Numbered from the stretch's first letter, positions 49,683 through 57,096 are shown. The stretch is DNA of 64,000 nt from JBBTQS01 sp964627055 (GCA_964627055.1 CAZVGV010000004.1:1-64000), one strand, 5' to 3'. Program-made: numbers and translations. Notes: generated by a model from the sequence alone, not told the origin.

Positions 49683-49964
49683 ATGGAACAAGATCAAAAC
49701 CTCTTAGAGACAATCCTGAAGGCCATCGTCAATCACCCTGAACAGGTTCAGGTGACGAGGCATGTGGATGAAATGGGCGTGCTTCTTTCCGCCAAGCTTG
49801 GCGAAGGCGATGCGGGAGTCGTGATCGGCAAAGAAGGACGGGCTATCAAAGCCATCCGTTCGGTCATGAACCTCGTCGGCCGAAGAAGCAAGGCCCGCGT
49901 GAGTGTTCGGCTCGACGTGCCGGATCTGCCTCGCAATGCAGGATCAGAATCGGCCACGGCCTAA
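49683..49964 (+). CDS. KH-domain RNA-binding protein (KhpA-like)
   Basis: This 93-aa protein consists of one type II KH domain: LETILKAIVNHPEQVQV, followed by VLLSAKLGEGDAGVVIGKEGRAIKAIRSVMNLVG with the RNA-binding GxxG loop as GKEG, and RVSVRLDV. It matches the KhpA/YlqC family in length and motif order. In bacteria KhpA binds structured RNAs and is normally encoded next to rpsP. Here it sits among phage genes, directly after the replication protein and near the GNRA hairpins, which is unusual. It could be host-derived cargo used by the phage. Confidence 0.78.
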   Translation: MEQDQNLLETILKAIVNHPEQVQVTRHVDEMGVLLSAKLGEGDAGVVIGKEGRAIKAIRSVMNLVGRRSKARVSVRLDVPDLPRNAGSESATA

Positions 49965-49972
49965 CGGCACAT

Positions 49973-49986
49973 CGGCGGTAACGCCG
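49973..49986 (+). ncRNA. Small GNRA hairpin
   Basis: CGGCG-GTAA-CGCCG, a perfect 5-bp stem with a GNRA loop, lies 8 nt after the KH gene stop and is followed by ATCGGG-containing sequence. It shares the TAACGGC start context with hairpin copy 2 but is shorter. Confidence 0.4.
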
Positions 49987-50030
49987 CTACGATCGGGACA
50001 AAGACACAAAACCCGTTAATTAAAACAGCT

Positions 50031-50336
50031 ATGAACCGTACCCAAAAAGGAAAAATCATTGAACAAAAAGCACAGGCCCTTCTTGCTCAAGAAGGCTACT
50101 GGATCGAGAAGGCCCGGCGCGCAAAGTTCCAACAGCAAGACCTATTCGGGTGCTGGGACTTGATGGCTGTCGGCAAAAAAGAGATTCGCTTTATTCAGGT
50201 TAGCTCGGAGCGCTTCAGTTCCAGGTCGAGAGCAGACCAAGAGCGAATGCTCGCATTTCCAAGACCAGTAAATACGACAAAAGAATACTGGCGATGGAAT
50301 GAAAAGACGGATAAGTTCGAAATCATAACGATATGA
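50031..50336 (+). CDS. PD-(D/E)XK-type nuclease (Holliday junction resolvase-like)
   Basis: This 101-aa protein begins NRTQKGKIIEQKAQALLAQEGYWIEKARR, with the conserved Glu of the first helix. It continues DLFGCWDLMAVGKKEIRFIQVSS, where Asp, Asp and Gln sit where the (D/E)xK core is expected in archaeal-Hjc or phage resolvase-like enzymes (Q replacing K at IQV). It probably processes DNA branches during phage replication or packaging. It overlaps the next gene by 4 nt. A non-nucleolytic DNA-binding variant is also possible. Confidence 0.6.
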   Translation: MNRTQKGKIIEQKAQALLAQEGYWIEKARRAKFQQQDLFGCWDLMAVGKKEIRFIQVSSERFSSRSRADQERMLAFPRPVNTTKEYWRWNEKTDKFEIITI

Positions 50337-50629
50337 AAACCAGAATAGAAACACTCGAGTCGATTCACGACTCATTGCTAGAAGAAAAAGTGCGGCTGGA
50401 GATTGCGATACGCAACCTTGAAGACCGCGGCGACGATGACGTGGTGATCCCGCGCCTGACCCCATTCAACATGGAGGGCCAAAAGACCAAGAAAGAACTG
50501 GTGGTCGAATATCAGGAGCGGATCGAAAAAGTCGAACACGCCATCTTAACAACTGAAAAATTAATTGAAGAAGAACATGACCAGACTCGACAACCCAAAA
50601 AAGAATCCGCTGGCACGGAGAAAAAGTAG
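50333..50629 (+). CDS. Coiled-coil protein, 98 aa
   Basis: This 98-aa, highly charged protein has two helical stretches with heptad character (ETLESIHDSLLEEKVRLEIAIRNLEDRG and ELVVEYQERIEKVEHAILTTEKLIEEEHDQ), joined by a Pro-containing turn. It probably forms a helical hairpin. The start overlaps the nuclease stop by 4 nt, and its 3' end overlaps the following ORF by 53 nt. No family was recognised. Confidence 0.6.
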   Translation: MKTRIETLESIHDSLLEEKVRLEIAIRNLEDRGDDDVVIPRLTPFNMEGQKTKKELVVEYQERIEKVEHAILTTEKLIEEEHDQTRQPKKESAGTEKK

Positions 50630-50816
50630 ACCTCGGCTTATAGGCGGCGCATACATTCCGGCCGACCTACTTGCCGAAGCTCAAAAGCGGCGTATTGAAA
50701 TGGTCGAGCGAGAGATTGCAACGCAGACATACCTCGCCCTTCCACTTCGAAGGCGGGTCTGGATTCGCATCAAACTGTTCTTCATAAACCTATGGAAAAA
50801 AATACGAAGACAATAA
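50577..50816 (+). CDS. Hypothetical basic protein, 79 aa
   Basis: Starting at ATG 50577 inside the coiled-coil gene, this 79-aa protein is Arg/Lys-rich. It has a helical middle (IPADLLAEAQKRRIEMVEREIATQTYL) and a C-terminal amphipathic or membrane-active segment (RRRVWIRIKLFFINLWKKIRRQ). It overlaps the methyltransferase gene by 25 nt. The long overlaps on both sides lower confidence, but the frame is open and consistent with dense phage packing. The function is unknown. Confidence 0.45.
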   Translation: MTRLDNPKKNPLARRKSRPRLIGGAYIPADLLAEAQKRRIEMVEREIATQTYLALPLRRRVWIRIKLFFINLWKKIRRQ

Positions 50817-52063
50817 AAATTACAGACCTCAAACATCCGGCCTATAACCCGCGGGAGATAAAGCGCGAAGACATCGACGCATTAAAACGATCGATTGAAA
50901 GGTTTGGATTGCGCGGACTCATCACGGTTAACACTAGCAAGGGACGCGACGGCTTCATTGTCGGCGGCAACATGACCGTCATGGCTCTCAAAGAGCTAGG
51001 GTGGGAGACGATACCAAAAGAGAATGTGGATTTGGTAGATATGCCGGAGAAAGAAGAAAAGGCCCTGAGCCTTGCCTTGAATAAGATTGCTCAAAGACGC
51101 GACTGGAACGATGAGAAGCTGGCCGAACTCATGGTCGAGCTCAACCACTCCGACTTTGATCTGACCCTCACCGGCTTCAACGAAGTGGAAATCAGCAATC
51201 TTCTCGACAGCCAAATGCTCGACGAACCGGACGAAGAAGATAAAACCGCCGAAGAAGAATACGAGGAAATAAAAAAGCCGGAGTCGAAATATGGTGAAGT
51301 CTACAAGCTCGGTCGACACCGGCTTATGTGCGGAGACGCAACCAAGATTGAGGACATCAAGAAACTACTCGGTACGACCAAAGTGGATATGGTCTTTACC
51401 GACCCGCCTTACAACGTGGCTCACGTCAGTCACGAAAAGCGTGGAAAGTTTCCAACTGAGCAAGGAAAGATTCTCGGTGACCAGCAAAGTCAGGAAGACT
51501 TCGAAGCCTTCAGTGAAAAGGTGTTCGCCAACTACCATGAGATTCTGAAGCCAGGCGCAACGATTTATGTCTGCACGGGTTATACCAGCTATCCGTTGTG
51601 GTACTACGAAATGCTCAACGCCGGTTTTGAATTCTCCTCGACAATCGTATGGGTCAAACCATCCTTCGCTATCGGCTGGGGCGACTACAAAAAACAATAC
51701 GAGCAAGTCATGAAAGCGAAGCGGAGCAAAGGCAAGACCAAAGCTCAGCCGCTTATGTACGGATGGAAGAAGGGAGAGCGACACTTCTTCTACGGAGACA
51801 ACAACGAGAGCGACGTGTGGGATATGCCGCGCAAAGCGATTACCAAGATGGCTCACCCGACCGAGAAACCGGAGTGGCTCATTATGCGCGCCATAAAGAA
51901 TTCAAGCCGAGTCGGACACGTCGTGGTCGACTTCTTCGGCGGATCAGGAAGCACGCTATTCGCTGCAAACAAACTAGAACGCACCTGTTATCTGCTTGAG
52001 CTCGACCCGCGTTGGTGCGATGTGATTCGCAATCGTTGGGAAAAGGTCAAGGTGAAAAGTTAA
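50792..52063 (+). CDS. ParB-like nuclease domain fused to DNA methyltransferase
   Basis: This 423-aa phage protein has an N-terminal ParB/sulfiredoxin domain: IKITDLKHPAYNPREIKREDIDALKRSIERFGL and GFIVGGNMTVMALKELGW. After an acidic linker (DEPDEEDKTAEEEYEEIKK), a site-specific DNA methyltransferase domain begins YKLGRHRLMCGDAT. It has the catalytic DPPYN (motif IV) at about residue 207 and the SAM-binding FFGGSGSTLFA (motif I) near the C-terminus, the beta-class order. It probably methylates adenine-N6 or cytosine-N4 to protect phage DNA or mark packaging sites. It lies upstream of the terminase genes. Confidence 0.85.
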   Translation: MEKNTKTIKITDLKHPAYNPREIKREDIDALKRSIERFGLRGLITVNTSKGRDGFIVGGNMTVMALKELGWETIPKENVDLVDMPEKEEKALSLALNKIAQRRDWNDEKLAELMVELNHSDFDLTLTGFNEVEISNLLDSQMLDEPDEEDKTAEEEYEEIKKPESKYGEVYKLGRHRLMCGDATKIEDIKKLLGTTKVDMVFTDPPYNVAHVSHEKRGKFPTEQGKILGDQQSQEDFEAFSEKVFANYHEILKPGATIYVCTGYTSYPLWYYEMLNAGFEFSSTIVWVKPSFAIGWGDYKKQYEQVMKAKRSKGKTKAQPLMYGWKKGERHFFYGDNNESDVWDMPRKAITKMAHPTEKPEWLIMRAIKNSSRVGHVVVDFFGGSGSTLFAANKLERTCYLLELDPRWCDVIRNRWEKVKVKS

Positions 52064-52098
52064 AGAAAAGATAAATAAATTGTAAAGAAAAAAGCAGT

Positions 52099-52662
52099 AT
52101 GACAAAGCCCGCACTCACCACCTCAAAGATGCCAGGAGAGACTGAACAGCAGTACACTGCGTGGCTTTTGTATTGCGAAGCCGGAAGCCTTCGGAAGACC
52201 GAGGGGCTATGGAACAGGGTTGGGCAAAGCTTGGGTGAAGCTGGGGTGGAATTTGCCGACCGGCTCGGCAAGAAACCTAGCGATACCACCCTAGAAACGT
52301 GGTCAAAGAAATACCGTTGGGTCGAACGGAAAGACCTCAAACTCACCGAGGACTTAGAAGGTCTCCGCAAAAAGGCGCAAGAGATTAAACAGAAAAAAGT
52401 ATTTGCTATCGGTGAAGTATTCTGGGAAAAGCTGCAGGCCCTGAAGAAGCAGATCAAAAAAGGAGAGGGTGCGACAGTAGATGAGATCAAGAAGCTGTGG
52501 GAAATGTTCAGGACTGAAATGGGAGAGTCGCTCGGCAAGCACGAACTAAGCATCAACGAAGACGAACAGAAACCTCCGACTCCGGAGCAGGAGGAACTGG
52601 GCCAAGCAATAGACGAAACCATCAAAGCCTTCTATGGACGAAAAGGAAAAGCAAAAAAGTAG
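52099..52662 (+). CDS. Terminase small subunit-like protein
   Basis: This 187-aa protein lies directly before the large terminase and overlaps it by 29 nt. The N-terminal half has a helix-turn-helix-like region (SLRKTEGLWNRVGQSLGEAG, TLETWSKKYRWVERKD) resembling small terminase or transposase-type HTH domains (TLETWSKKYRW is the typical recognition stretch). The middle is a helical oligomerisation part (EDLEGLRKKAQEIKQKKVFAIGEVFWEKLQALKKQI) and the end is acidic. The small subunit recognises the packaging site. The call rests on position plus this pattern. Confidence 0.6.
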   Translation: MTKPALTTSKMPGETEQQYTAWLLYCEAGSLRKTEGLWNRVGQSLGEAGVEFADRLGKKPSDTTLETWSKKYRWVERKDLKLTEDLEGLRKKAQEIKQKKVFAIGEVFWEKLQALKKQIKKGEGATVDEIKKLWEMFRTEMGESLGKHELSINEDEQKPPTPEQEELGQAIDETIKAFYGRKGKAKK

Positions 52663-54185
52663 CATCCTGTATTGGATCAAGCAAAACGGAATAAAAAGCG
52701 AGAGCGGTGACCCGATCGAATTCGCTGACCACCGCTTCATGCTGGATATTTATTCCGACCGAACGCCAATACAGGTTATACGCAAAGGATCGCAGATCGG
52801 AGCGAGCACGATGGAAATCCTGCGAGCCGTGCATGCTGCGCGCTTTTGGGGCATCAACCAGATTTATACGCTCCCGACCGTAGACGACGTGGCTGAATTC
52901 GTAAAAAGCAAAGTGAACCGCATCGTGAAAGTGAACCCCTGCATGCTCGAAGGCGTAAGCGGAAAAGACGTAGACTCGGTAGAGCAAAAGCAGATCGGCA
53001 AATCATTCCTGTTCTTCAAGGGAACCTATACGGAAAAGGAAGCAATCATGCTCACCTCCGATCGCAACATTCACGACGAGCTCGACAAGTCCAAACCGGA
53101 AGTCATTCGAGACTTTACCTCGCGTATGGGGTTCTCAAAGATACGAAGCCAGCATTACTTCTCGACCCCAACCATTCCGGATATGGGTGTCGACAAACTA
53201 TTCGGCCAATCGGATCAGAAACACTGGCGGTTCAACTGCAAGCACTGCAACTACGAGCAGCATATGGACTGGGAAAAGAACGTCGATCGAGAANNNNNNN
53301 NNNCGCAGAATATACGTCTGCCAAAAATGCCACGGTGAGATTACCTCACGGCAAGTAAACGACACGGGCTGGTGGGAGGCTAGATACCCTGGAGAGCCAA
53401 TAAGCGGTTACTGGATAAGCCAAATGATATGCCCGTGGCGAACCGCAGCTGACCTACTCACGGAAGAAGCCAATGCTGAAGACCAGCAATACTTCTACAA
53501 CTTCGTGTTGGGCCTGCCTTATATCGCATCGGATCAGAAAATTCCTCAGAGCCTATTCCTTCGCAACACAACGAACGAAGAAGTAGAAACATCAGGTTGG
53601 AATGTAATGGGAGCGGATACCGGAGACGAAAACCACATAGTCATCGGTAACGCTAAAGGAATATTCTGGATCGGAAAAATAAAAGACCGGCCGAACAAGA
53701 CACGCTGGGAATACATGGCCGAGCTGATTCAATTCTACGACGTGCGGGTTTGCGTTATTGACGCAATGCCTTGGACGGAAGAAGCATTGCGCCTGGCCCG
53801 CAAATTTCCGTACCGCGTCTATGTGAACTTCTACAAAGACGATCCGAAAATGTTAGAGGTCGTCCGCTGGAACGATGAGAAAGAAGAAGACGAAAAGCCA
53901 TTTGAAGAAGAAGTAAAAGTGCTCACTTCCCGGAATCGAATTATTGACGACACGATATCGTCCCTGCGTCGGGGAGAAATAAAGTTTGCGATGAAGCCAG
54001 ATGACCCAACATTCAAAATGCTCATTGAACACGCACAAACAATGTATGCACGAACAGTCACAAATCAATACGGCCAAGAAAAGCGTGAATGGGAGTCGAC
54101 GACCGGCGTCGATCACGCATGGCATGCGCTTCTATACTGGCATGTCGCTTTCAAAAAGAGACTCAAGTATGAACCAAACAACTGA
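52634..54185 (+). CDS. Terminase large subunit, GpA-like (interrupted by a scaffold gap)
   Basis: This phage DNA-packaging motor has an ATPase part with IQVIRKGSQIGASTMEILRAV (Walker A-like), QIYTLPTVDDVAEFVKSK and SDRNIHDELDKSKP. A four-cysteine zinc knuckle, CKHCNYE and CQKCHGE, straddles the gap at 53294-53303. The nuclease part has VMGADTGDE, CVIDAMPWTE and DHAWHALLY with the acidic metal ligands. The frame before the gap (start 52634) and after it differ by one base. The true gap length must be a multiple of three if the gene is intact, so ten N is not the true size. The length of about 515 aa is somewhat short for GpA. Confidence 0.85.
53294..53303. other. Scaffold gap (10 N)
   Basis: Ten unknown bases sit inside the terminase gene, between the two halves of its zinc knuckle. 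The size is evidently a placeholder, because it breaks the reading frame. Confidence 0.95.
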
Positions 54186-54396
54186 TAAAAAAATACCCAA
54201 CCCCACTACAGAAGAACGTGCTCTTCTGCTTGTGGAAATCGCTAAAGACTTGGCAGCCGTCGAGGAGGAGGGCTTCGGCCGGATTGTGATTGAGGTTAAG
54301 AACAAGCGGATCGTCAACTGGTGGAAGGTCTCTTCCCGAACAGCACGAGGTTTCTGGCGTAAAGCGCGAGGAAGCGTGGATCATTTGACTTCGTAA
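54169..54396 (+). CDS. Small protein, DUF2292-like, 75 aa
   Basis: Starting at ATG 54169 and overlapping the terminase end by 17 nt, this 75-aa protein has EIAKDLAAVEEEGFGRIVIEVKNKRIVNWWKVSSR. The one-strand-turn-strand pattern with a preceding helix resembles the DUF2292 (YezD-like) family of small proteins. The C-terminus is basic. It is the last gene of the phage-like run. Only the weak family resemblance and the overlap support a function-neutral call. Confidence 0.55.
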   Translation: MNQTTDKKIPNPTTEERALLLVEIAKDLAAVEEEGFGRIVIEVKNKRIVNWWKVSSRTARGFWRKARGSVDHLTS

Positions 54397-54436
54397 AAAC
54401 CTTGGTCAATGTTGTGTCCTGGGTGGATGAATGACC

Positions 54437-54469
54437 TTTAGAAAATCCTTAGAAAATGTTTAGGAAATC
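54437..54469 (+). repeat. Three tandem 11-bp repeats
   Basis: TTTAGAAAATC, CTTAGAAAATG and TTTAGGAAATC follow one another without gaps (54437-54447, 54448-54458, 54459-54469). The period of 11 bp is about one helical turn, as in protein-binding arrays. Confidence 0.6.
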
Positions 54470-54478
54470 TAATTGCCC

Positions 54479-54622
54479 GGTCAGAGAAAATTAACTTGCA
54501 ATGCCAAACTGCCCGCAATCTGACCAATTTTCCAAATAAGCAGATTAGCGGATTTTTGGCAGGGCATAAAGCCATCCAAGGAAACGGTTCTTGCCTGGTC
54601 TTGCATGATTGGACTGCAAGAC
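54479..54622 (+). other. Non-coding region with crossing inverted repeats and a hairpin
   Basis: This lies in the 279-nt gene-free stretch 54397-54675. GGTCAGA (54479-54485) matches TCTGACC (54519-54525), and the adjacent GAAAATT (54486-54492) matches AATTTTC (54526-54532), in crossing order. TGCCAAA (54502-54508)/TTTGGCA (54555-54561) and TGCCC (54510-54514)/GGGCA (54562-54566) cross in the same way. A separate perfect hairpin is GTCTTGCA (54598-54605)/TGCAAGAC (54615-54622). No credible ORF was found. It may be a leader or an attachment/regulatory region. Confidence 0.45.
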
Positions 54623-54675
54623 GGTAAGGAGGTCGACTGGAACCGAGGTAAATTAGAAACCGCATAAAGAAATTT

Positions 54676-55494
54676 ATGGCTAAAAAACAATTCGTCATCG
54701 GAGCAGGCGCATTAGCTCTCGTCTTCGGTATCGCTCTCGGCGTGAGTGGCTTTTCGATCAGTAAGGGTTCCCCGGTATCGGCACAAGTCCAACCGGATAA
54801 CTCTGCTGTGGCAGGCCCTCATACTAACGCCGCGATCGAATCGATAAAGACAGAGCTAGACAGCGTAACTCAATACGAATCGGCATACGGCTGCTTGACC
54901 TTCGGTCGAGGTGGCCAGTCTGAATTCTGCGGAGAATCAAAAGAGCGCATAGAAAAACTAGAGAACAAGCTTACTGAAGAAATTCATAAGCTCGAACTCT
55001 CTGGTCGTTCATCTGAAGCGCTTGCCCAAGTAAAGAGCAACATCGAATCTCTCGCTGAGAGGAAAGCCGATGTTACCTTCGAGGGTACCTCTGCGAATCC
55101 ATACACCAATGCCGTTAAACGTATTGAGCAGTGGCAGGATGACAAAGGGTTCTTGTACATTGTCGACCCGGTTAACAACAGCGTTGTTCAATTCGGGCCC
55201 GGCCCTGGTAGCAAGATTCCCTTCGAACGCGACGGAAGCAAGAGCCTTCCTCAGTCAGAGCTTAAAGCAATGGCAGAGGAATACCTCTCGAAACACGTTG
55301 CAGACTTCGCCTCAGTCAAAGCTAACTTTAGCTTTAGAGAGACGTCAAAGCCTGGCAATGTGAGTCACGCTTTCCGCTGGGAAGCAAAGTCCAAACCTCA
55401 GGGTGAGGATGTGATTCCGTTCGTTCAAGTCGTCTTGTCGCCGGTGGGTGAAGTCATGAGCTTCAACGACGTGCGTGGCCTATATTCTAACTAA
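54676..55494 (+). CDS. Exported protein with Cys-containing helical domain (paralogue of 56202)
   Basis: This 272-aa protein has an N-terminal signal/anchor (QFVIGAGALALVFGIALGVSGF, about residues 5-26), so it is secreted or membrane-anchored. A helical segment contains TQYESAYGCLTFGRGGQSEFCGESKERIEKLE with two cysteines about 17 residues apart, shared with the protein at 56202. The C-terminal domain (EQWQDDKGFLYIVDPVNNSVVQFG, MAEEYLSKHVADFASVK, VLSPVGEVMSFNDVRGLYSN) resembles PepSY/YpeB-like helix-strand units. The function is unknown. A structured non-coding region lies upstream. Confidence 0.7.
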   Translation: MAKKQFVIGAGALALVFGIALGVSGFSISKGSPVSAQVQPDNSAVAGPHTNAAIESIKTELDSVTQYESAYGCLTFGRGGQSEFCGESKERIEKLENKLTEEIHKLELSGRSSEALAQVKSNIESLAERKADVTFEGTSANPYTNAVKRIEQWQDDKGFLYIVDPVNNSVVQFGPGPGSKIPFERDGSKSLPQSELKAMAEEYLSKHVADFASVKANFSFRETSKPGNVSHAFRWEAKSKPQGEDVIPFVQVVLSPVGEVMSFNDVRGLYSN

Positions 55495-55500
55495 CACACT

Positions 55501-56040
55501 ATGAAGAAAACACTCTCACGAGTCGCGCCTTTCCTCATGGCTGTTGTCATGTTGGGATCGTTCGCAGGCATCGCGTCAGCTCAGACCTACATCCACGCTA
55601 ACGGCGGGACGTATTGGTCACAAAGTGGCTCTGGCTGGAACTCGATCAGTAATGACGGGTACTGTGTCAGTGGCCGCGGGCCGTGCGGGTCGAGCCTCTG
55701 GTATCTGCAGTGGAACTACAACCACAGCGGGTGCGGGGCGGATGCGAATTCGACCTACACAATGGCATCAATTGTCGGCTTTGACGGCGACACTTATGCC
55801 TGGATTGATAGCTCAACTGGAAATATGTACGGTGCCGATTATCTCGTCACCTACAACTTCGCCAGTAGCTACGCCTCCACTGTTGACCAAAGTGCGTACT
55901 CAGAGTCATGGGCAACCATTGCACTCAACAAGTATCGCACCTCAAACGTTCAGCATAGCGACGGCTGGGGTGCCGCATACGCCTGCAACGGCGTGAGCGG
56001 ACTTCAAGTCGAATTCGACGAGGTCAAACTGGAAATCTAG
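55501..56040 (+). CDS. Secreted protein, golvesin C-terminal-like domain
   Basis: This 179-aa protein has a clear signal peptide (FLMAVVMLGSFAGIASAQ, cleavage after ASA near residue 27). The mature part is Tyr/Trp/Asn-rich beta structure: TYWSQSGSGWNSISNDGYC, YAWIDSSTGNMYGADYLVTYN, TVDQSAYSESWATIALNKY, VEFDEVKLEI. The order fits a golvesin-like carbohydrate-binding beta-sandwich domain. Four cysteines (in GYCVSGRGPCG, SGCGAD and YACNG) could form disulfides. It starts 6 nt after the upstream exported protein, so it is co-transcribed, and it ends at the terminator 56095-56121. Confidence 0.6.
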   Translation: MKKTLSRVAPFLMAVVMLGSFAGIASAQTYIHANGGTYWSQSGSGWNSISNDGYCVSGRGPCGSSLWYLQWNYNHSGCGADANSTYTMASIVGFDGDTYAWIDSSTGNMYGADYLVTYNFASSYASTVDQSAYSESWATIALNKYRTSNVQHSDGWGAAYACNGVSGLQVEFDEVKLEI

Positions 56041-56094
56041 CTAGGCATCCTGACCGAGAAGTCAGCTCGTCGTTATGGAAGCAAGGCTAAAGGG

Positions 56095-56121
56095 GGCCCC
56101 CGCCAATCCGGGGGCCTTCTT
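56095..56121 (+). terminator. Rho-independent terminator
   Basis: The stem GGCCCCCG (56095-56102) pairs with CGGGGGCC (56109-56116) and is followed by TTCTTGTT. It closes the unit 54676-56040. Confidence 0.8.
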
Positions 56122-56140
56122 GTTATCCACTAGTCAAAAC

Positions 56141-56169
56141 ATGACAAAACAGGACACATAGGGTATACT
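56141..56169 (+). promoter_or_regulatory. Sigma70-type promoter
   Basis: ATGACA (56141-56146), a 17-nt spacer and TATACT (56164-56169) lie 32 nt upstream of the ATG at 56202. The TATACT form matches promoters in the first part of the window. Confidence 0.65.
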
Positions 56170-56201
56170 GACAATAGGCCAAGAATTAAGGGCCGAACGC
56201 T

Positions 56202-57095
56202 ATGATATACCGACCAAAACCACAACATACGAAAATCCTTTTAGGGATCTTTGGCATTGCAGCAGTAGCTGGCATTGCCATTTTTATTAATACGAAAACA
56301 GGAAGCGACACTCAAACCGCCGTGTCTGACAAAAGCCAAAGCGCGGAGGAACTTCAGCAAGAGATGTCCCGGATTGCCCAGTACGAATTTGAACACGGAT
56401 GCGTTGAAAAGAACGAACGGGGCCAGGATGTCTTCTGCGGCGAATCGAAGCAAAAGGTAGACGCAGCTGAGGCCCGATATAACGCTGCGGTAAAAGCATC
56501 GACAATGCCAGATAGCGCAACCCTGCAGGCTGAGACTGGGGCGATCAAGAAATTTATGGGCGACACTACCGTCGGGGTGGAATATTCTCGCAGCCAATCT
56601 CCTGCAAACTTCAGCGTGGGAGTGTTAACAAAACTTTCGGATCAAGGCGACGAGCGCATCGATACACCACAAGCGTGGAAACGAACAGTAAATATTTACA
56701 GAGCAACGAAAGAGATTGAAGGAACCTGCCAGGTCTACGAATATGAGGTGTATCCAAAGACTCACGATATTGTGGAAGTACGCGTAGTCTACCCCGACAA
56801 TTATCAAGGCAAGTGTACAAAGGGCGATCTATTCTCACCAAAGATTTCCGAAACCAAAATAAAAGAAGTTGGTGAATCGTATCTGAAAAATCTAGGACTT
56901 ACGCAATCATTTACAGTCGCCCCCGTTAACGATATGAGTCGATGGCAATGGAAGTGGCAAGATGCGAATTATAAGCTCCCGGATGGACTCGTCGGCAGGT
57001 CGGCCGTAGATTCCAAACCAACCATAAGAATATTTATTTCAAGCTCCGGGAAATTGCTTCAGTATAACAACACGGTCGCGCTATTTGAGAACTAA
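56202..57095 (+). CDS. Membrane-anchored exported protein (paralogue of 54676)
   Basis: This 297-aa protein has an N-terminal helix (ILLGIFGIAAVAGIAIFINT, about residues 12-31). The following segment QYEFEHGCVEKNERGQDVFCGESKQKVDAAE aligns with the same Cys-containing motif in the 54676 protein. Its C-terminus (FISSSGKLLQYNNTVALFEN) parallels LSPVGEVMSFNDVRGLYSN there. These shared motifs define a two-member family. The middle (EIEGTCQVYEYEVYPKTHDIVEVRVVYPD) has beta character. The function is unknown. It has its own promoter and may form an operon with the HTH gene, which starts 1 nt later. Confidence 0.7.
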   Translation: MIYRPKPQHTKILLGIFGIAAVAGIAIFINTKTGSDTQTAVSDKSQSAEELQQEMSRIAQYEFEHGCVEKNERGQDVFCGESKQKVDAAEARYNAAVKASTMPDSATLQAETGAIKKFMGDTTVGVEYSRSQSPANFSVGVLTKLSDQGDERIDTPQAWKRTVNIYRATKEIEGTCQVYEYEVYPKTHDIVEVRVVYPDNYQGKCTKGDLFSPKISETKIKEVGESYLKNLGLTQSFTVAPVNDMSRWQWKWQDANYKLPDGLVGRSAVDSKPTIRIFISSSGKLLQYNNTVALFEN

Positions 57096-57096
57096 T

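Noticed and set aside
54438..54698. Minus-strand 86-aa and 69-aa ORFs in the terminase-secreted protein spacer
   Set aside because: Composition is unlike coding sequence, there is no ribosome site, and they overlap the inverted repeats and the start of the exported-protein gene.
56050..56065. CTGAC-CGAGAA-GTCAG as a further copy of the GNRA hairpin family
   Set aside because: The stem is only 5 bp, the loop is six bases and the conserved bulge and flanks are missing. Similarity to CCTGACCG is probably chance.
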